A stretch of 64,000 bases of DNA, from the IMG/VR virus record IMGVR_UViG_3300046517_002304, positions 310,001-374,000 of that record, one strand, 5' to 3'. A program made the position numbers and the translations under genes. The notes below the pieces were generated by a model. The model had not been told where the DNA came from, searched no databases, and saw nothing but the letters and a program-made list of their open reading frames with translations. This stretch comes from a virus. Positions 60,834 through 64,000 of this stretch are shown here, in pieces. Positions within the stretch are counted from its first letter, which is position 1; every line of letters starts with the position of its first letter.

Positions 60834-61205
60834 TTACCTTTCGCTCCAAGGTGATGGATGAACACAATCATTGCAACCGGCGCAATAAACGCCATTTTTA
60901 TTGTTCCCGCCAAAATAACCGCAATCATCAAACTGAAGATTAATCTTCCCGCAATGACCGCAAGGCGTTAGATTCGCATCATATTCGCACGCTCTAACTA
61001 AATAATATATCTCGCCATTAACTGCATAATCTCCAACATATCCTAATAAAAAATCTGGACTTACATTTGTGTTAAAGTTTTTTTCTACACATTGAATTGA
61101 GCGTTCTCTAATTAAGTTCCTAAGCTGATATACTGTCATCCCCCAATACCTAGCAATAGAATCAAAGCATTTCTTATCTTTTTTACTTAACTTATTGAAG
61201 TGCAT
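60834..61205 (-). CDS. Zinc-binding hypothetical protein, 123 aa
   Basis: Helical N-terminus (DSIARYWGMTVYQLRNLIRE) that resembles a helix-turn-helix, then CGHCGKINLQFDDCGYFGGN and CAGCNDCVHPSP, a Cys-rich zinc domain. Follows the HNH gene with an 18-base overlap. Possibly a DNA-binding protein. Confidence 0.65.
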   Translation of the reverse strand: MHFNKLSKKDKKCFDSIARYWGMTVYQLRNLIRERSIQCVEKNFNTNVSPDFLLGYVGDYAVNGEIYYLVRACEYDANLTPCGHCGKINLQFDDCGYFGGNNKNGVYCAGCNDCVHPSPWSER

Positions 61206-61978
61206 ATGAATTCCCTACGCAATTCTAGAACTACATCTTTGACTTCTTGACCATTGATAATAATTAATTGCTTTCTGAAAAACTCAACTGCTGCACCAAT
61301 CGCTGGCCCTACGCGGTCAATTAATATCTTGTCTAAAATTGAAGACTTAATCTGTTCTTTAATTTGCTCTTTTGCTATACTTGTTTTCGGAATAAACTGC
61401 TCTAAAAAAGTTCTTTCGTTCTTTAATCTTATCAGATTATATCTACCCAAATATTTTCTCGGCACTAATGATGCTTCTCTATTTAAGCCTATATGCTTTT
61501 TCACAACTTCAATAACGACTTCATCTGTAATTGGATGTATATTTTGTTGCTGGCAATCCGATAATATCAACCTAAGTAATCCAAGACAACTCGCCCTATG
61601 CATCATTGCGTCTTGTATTATAATTCTTATCTTTTCTATAAGAGATAAGTCTTTTCCTATACACTCCAATAATTGCCCGCCGAATGATCGTAAATTTTTA
61701 ATATAGTAGCTTAACTTCTCGTCTTCCTCTTCCGCCCTACGTGAGTTACACTTTCTACAAGATAATACTGTTCTAGGCTCCCATGTCGGATTTGGCTTTA
61801 AGCGCTTGGCAAAGTTTAATCTTGAATTCAAGTGGTCAATAGTAGCGTCCTGCTCTTGTCTATTAATTTCTTTTGCGAGACTTGGCCTTAATGTGGTTGG
61901 CTTTTCACACCAATGACAACGCGGATCTAGTCGGTGTAAGCGCTCTAAACGCCTGCGGAGTCGGCGACTTTGGTGCAT
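61187..61978 (-). CDS. HNH endonuclease, 263 aa
   Basis: Residues 21-85: CHWCEK, ATIDHLNSR with the HNH His, then VLSCRKCNSRRAEEEDE with the second Cys pair. The rest is helical and basic (LGRYNLIRLKNERTFLEQFI). The second HNH in the window; target unknown. Starts MHQSRRLRRRLERL, overlapping the upstream gene by 34 bases. Confidence 0.8.
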   Translation of the reverse strand: MHQSRRLRRRLERLHRLDPRCHWCEKPTTLRPSLAKEINRQEQDATIDHLNSRLNFAKRLKPNPTWEPRTVLSCRKCNSRRAEEEDEKLSYYIKNLRSFGGQLLECIGKDLSLIEKIRIIIQDAMMHRASCLGLLRLILSDCQQQNIHPITDEVVIEVVKKHIGLNREASLVPRKYLGRYNLIRLKNERTFLEQFIPKTSIAKEQIKEQIKSSILDKILIDRVGPAIGAAVEFFRKQLIIINGQEVKDVVLELRREFICTSIS

Positions 61979-62256
61979 TCTGCTGGTTCCGGTATATCAA
62001 TGCTTTCATCCGTAAAATCTTCTATGTCAAAGTCAGCCTTCAACGCCTTGCCTCTTGATGACAACCATACTACCACATCTTTGTTATCTTGTGGATTTTT
62101 TTTAGTGTTATAAAACCTCATCCAAAATCTATCCTTGCCCATTCGCTCCATGTGAAACGAACATCTAGAAGCAGAATCAGATACAACAATTTCGTCTAAA
62201 TCACCGTGCTTATCAAGACGGATTAATAGATTACCGACCCTTATTTCTTTTGTCAT
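61945..62256 (-). CDS. Hypothetical protein, 103 aa
   Basis: ATG at 62256 (MTKEIRVGNLLIRLDKHGDL), chosen over a start at 62349 deep in the previous gene. Beta-rich (EIVVSDSASRCSFHMERMGK) with an acidic C-terminus. Function unknown. Confidence 0.65.
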   Translation of the reverse strand: MTKEIRVGNLLIRLDKHGDLDEIVVSDSASRCSFHMERMGKDRFWMRFYNTKKNPQDNKDVVVWLSSRGKALKADFDIEDFTDESIDIPEPAECTKVADSAGV

Positions 62257-62764
62257 TATTTTTCTTACCTTTAATTGGTTTTTTAACGGGCGGCTTTCTA
62301 GGGGCTGCCGGCCTTCTAGACCCACCATGAAACATATTAAATAAATCATTATAAGTCATATACGTTATTCCTTCTGACTGACGGGGAGCCTCAGCCTGCT
62401 GTACTCCTCCTTCGCCAGACTCGCGCTCTTCTGCTGCTTGCATGCCCCGCTCAAAATCGGAAGCTTGCTGTGCTGGAGCTGATCTACGTTGGTCGGTCTT
62501 CTTTGGTGTATTCCCATTAATCATGACATTTACATACTCTGTTGATAACTTCTTAACGTCAATTACGCGAGTGTCAACCGAAAACACCCAAGGCTCATTG
62601 TAGTATTGCCCTCCACCATTAACATGCAATCGCACTGCAATGAAAGGCAGTTCAATCGCCTTAATTTCCATTACAGATCCATATAATCCAGTATCGTTGT
62701 TGGTAGCAGTAATAAACATGCCAACGTCTAAATCGTCGGCGCGAGTGATGAACGGACTTGACAT
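62231..62764 (-). CDS. Hypothetical protein with a disordered basic tail, 177 aa
   Basis: ATG at 62764 with AGGAG upstream. The first 85 residues are beta-rich (DVGMFITATNNDTGLYGSVM), then a Gln/Glu/Arg-rich linker and a very basic tail (PPVKKPIKGKKNNDKRNKG). The tail suggests nucleic-acid binding. Function unknown. Confidence 0.7.
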   Translation of the reverse strand: MSSPFITRADDLDVGMFITATNNDTGLYGSVMEIKAIELPFIAVRLHVNGGGQYYNEPWVFSVDTRVIDVKKLSTEYVNVMINGNTPKKTDQRRSAPAQQASDFERGMQAAEERESGEGGVQQAEAPRQSEGITYMTYNDLFNMFHGGSRRPAAPRKPPVKKPIKGKKNNDKRNKGR

Positions 62765-62949
62765 TATTCTCTCCTCAGGAGCAATGATTCTACCTTGCAC
62801 TTCAAGGCATCAACCTCTTCCACATGCTCAAGATGATACTTCTTCATCAAGTGAGAAATCTGGTTGACGGCCGCAGTGTTATGGCAGTTTCTTTCAAGAA
62901 ATTCCAATGCAACTAAGGCAAGGGAAACTTCTTTTCTATTGAACTTCAT
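62764..62949 (-). CDS. Helical protein, 61 aa
   Basis: MKFNRKEVSLALVALEFLER, all helix, ending VDALKCKVESLLLRRE. TAATG overlap with 62231-62764. Function unknown. Confidence 0.65.
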   Translation of the reverse strand: MKFNRKEVSLALVALEFLERNCHNTAAVNQISHLMKKYHLEHVEEVDALKCKVESLLLRRE

Positions 62950-62951
62950 TA

Positions 62952-63131
62952 TTAGTGCCTGAGTTCCTCAAAGGAAATATAAAGTGCAGCAATAATGCAG
63001 GAAATAGCCGGGATAAGACATTCGGTATTTCCACTGCTAACCATAATCATACATCTCGTAAACGAGATGCCTAAAAAAACTAAAAGTAAAGTGCGGAAAA
63101 AGGCATGCGAAAGTCGTAGAAAGGTTTTCAT
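62952..63131 (-). CDS. Membrane protein, 59 aa
   Basis: Read in the gap. Span FRTLLLVFLGISFTRCMIMV and a second (LIPAISCIIAALYISF). First gene of its unit, with AGGAA directly after the motif. Function unknown. Confidence 0.7.
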   Translation of the reverse strand: MKTFLRLSHAFFRTLLLVFLGISFTRCMIMVSSGNTECLIPAISCIIAALYISFEELRH

Positions 63132-63457
63132 GATGGTTCCTTATGGATAACTAAGTTTCGAAAGGATGTTAAAATTTGATCATATTCATACGTAGCCGAA
63201 TTTCTTTCACTGTTTACCCATTCCGTAACCCACTGAATGGCCTTCGCCATATTCTCTTCTGTGATTGCGTCATAAGTCACCCAGCCATACTCGTCATCTA
63301 TCGTATAGCCAAACTCATGCCCATAATACGTTCTGCAAAATTTAAACTCAGCAATACTGTTATGGTGATACAAGCCTTTTTGATGCTTATCAGGAGTAAA
63401 CCCCCACTTAGTTAAGAAATCATGATCTGCTTGTGAAATGCCTTCTGGTAGATTCAT
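63128..63457 (-). CDS. Hypothetical protein, 109 aa
   Basis: ATG at 63457 in ATGA overlap with 63454-63834. MNLPEGISQADHDFLTKWGF then a strand-rich middle and a helix, vaguely like family C. The last codons (LVIHKEPS) read across the motif at 63142. Function unknown. Confidence 0.65.
   Translation of the reverse strand: MNLPEGISQADHDFLTKWGFTPDKHQKGLYHHNSIAEFKFCRTYYGHEFGYTIDDEYGWVTYDAITEENMAKAIQWVTEWVNSERNSATYEYDQILTSFRNLVIHKEPS
63142..63153 (-). promoter_or_regulatory. Boundary motif, copy 30
   Basis: Exact copy, 10 bases before the ATG at 63131, inside the last codons of 63128-63457. Confidence 0.8.
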
Positions 63458-63834
63458 GATTTCGCATTCCACAAAGAATTTTCAATGCAGGCTAATTCTT
63501 CGACGGCTCTTTTATGATGTAGAAGAATTTCATTAGTATCATAAAGGCAGGATTTCATGATTTGCCTGATTGCCCAAGCTACGGTGCGACTGGTAATTTT
63601 TCTTATAAAAGTATTTACTTTGGGAAATTCTGGTGAATAATAATCAAGACAAAAGTATTCTTCTTCCCAATGCTGGCACGCAAAATGCATGCCTTTAATA
63701 GTTTTATGTCTGATGTTTATAACCTTAATGTCAGCATCAGGCAGGCCGACCTCATCATTCTTATAAAGATAAATTGGATCACCAAATCCAAACTTATGCA
63801 GAATAGCAATTTGTCTGCTGGTAAGCTTCTTCAC
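63454..63834 (-). CDS. Hypothetical protein, 126 aa
   Basis: GTG start in GTGA overlap with the gene upstream. MKKLTSRQIAILHKFGFGDP, strands around GMHFACQHWEEEYFCLDYYS, then a helix. The layout parallels 63128-63457, a possible tandem pair. Function unknown. Confidence 0.65.
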   Translation of the reverse strand: MKKLTSRQIAILHKFGFGDPIYLYKNDEVGLPDADIKVINIRHKTIKGMHFACQHWEEEYFCLDYYSPEFPKVNTFIRKITSRTVAWAIRQIMKSCLYDTNEILLHHKRAVEELACIENSLWNAKS

Positions 63835-64000
63835 TGTATCTCTACCCCGTTACGGAGCCACAAATTCCACTGAATCATTTCTAATCGTCTTTTGCGGATA
63901 CGACGATATTCTTCTCTGGTAATCAGATCATCGCTTTTCATAAAACGATGAACATAACAATCTCGTAGCACGGTTCTATCCGCTATATCAAGACGGGTGT
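63831..64000 (-). CDS. C-terminal part of an unknown helical basic protein (cut by window edge)
   Basis: Frame open to the right edge, 55 codons before TGA: DDLITREEYRRIRKRRLEMI then QWNLWLRNGVEIQ. Basic helices. GTGA-coupled to 63454-63834. Confidence 0.55.
   Translation of the reverse strand, partial: TRLDIADRTVLRDCYVHRFMKSDDLITREEYRRIRKRRLEMIQWNLWLRNGVEIQ

Noticed and set aside
1-64000. CRISPR array, insertion sequence, integrase or attachment site
   Set aside because: No regular spacer-repeat array, no transposase or recombinase motifs and no long flanking repeats seen; the repeated 12-mer is dispersed, not arrayed.

Overview
The window looks like the accessory (early or host-interaction) region of a very large tailed bacteriophage. 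About 188 genes, most of them 40-150 codons, are packed head to tail on the minus strand. They are joined by ATGA, TAATG, GTGA or TAGTG overlaps or by gaps of a few bases. Only a GroES-like gene (39398-39697) and the 3' end of one gene at the left edge lie on the plus strand. I recognise no virion, terminase, polymerase or integrase gene. The phage reading rests on gene density, strand bias, two RNA ligases, a tRNA, HNH nucleases, a lone GroES and the mass of small unknown genes. The bacterial host cannot be named from the sequence.

The minus strand is cut into about 34 transcription units by a 12-base motif, TAGTTATCCATA (minus-strand sense; tatggataacta as printed). I found 30 exact copies and four near-exact ones, all in one orientation. 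It sits at unit boundaries, usually touching or overlapping the stop codon of the gene before, and in 20 cases it ends exactly 7 or 10 bases before the next start codon. Twice the T tract of an intrinsic terminator runs straight into it. I read it as the promoter of a phage-specific transcription system, with a very short leader.

From right to left (the direction of transcription): 64000-55000 holds an HNH nuclease, NADAR and methylglyoxal synthase in an overlapping pair, and an Rnl2-type RNA ligase; 55000-48000 holds RNase Z, a SET-domain protein, three twin-arginine (Tat)-signal proteins with HRxDGPA repeats, two secreted proteins and an initiator-like tRNA; 47500-39700 holds a DUF2828/von Willebrand A (Ro60-like) protein, CoaB, a CoaC fused to an M23-like domain, and an HNH nuclease; 39700-34500 holds GroES, Pth2, a run of five related small proteins, a second RNA ligase and a DnaQ-like exonuclease; 34500-22000 holds membrane and zinc-ribbon small proteins, a metallopeptidase and a 750-residue repeat protein; 22000-12000 holds a candidate small RNA, SWIM, J-domain and GNAT proteins, more Tat-signal repeat proteins, a C39-like protein and a 56-residue TatA-like protein; 12000-1 holds paralogous small families, a GNAT and a Bax-inhibitor-1 family membrane protein.

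Three themes stand out. One is protein export: a phage TatA-like subunit together with eight proteins carrying nearly identical RR-x-FL signal peptides, seven of which also carry the HRxDGPA repeat. The second is RNA and translation maintenance: two RNA ligases, RNase Z, peptidyl-tRNA hydrolase 2, an initiator-like tRNA and a Ro60-like protein. The third is metabolic takeover: CoaB, CoaC-M23, methylglyoxal synthase and NADAR. Roughly 30 genes of under 60 codons were read directly from the gaps between larger genes; most are single-span membrane proteins.
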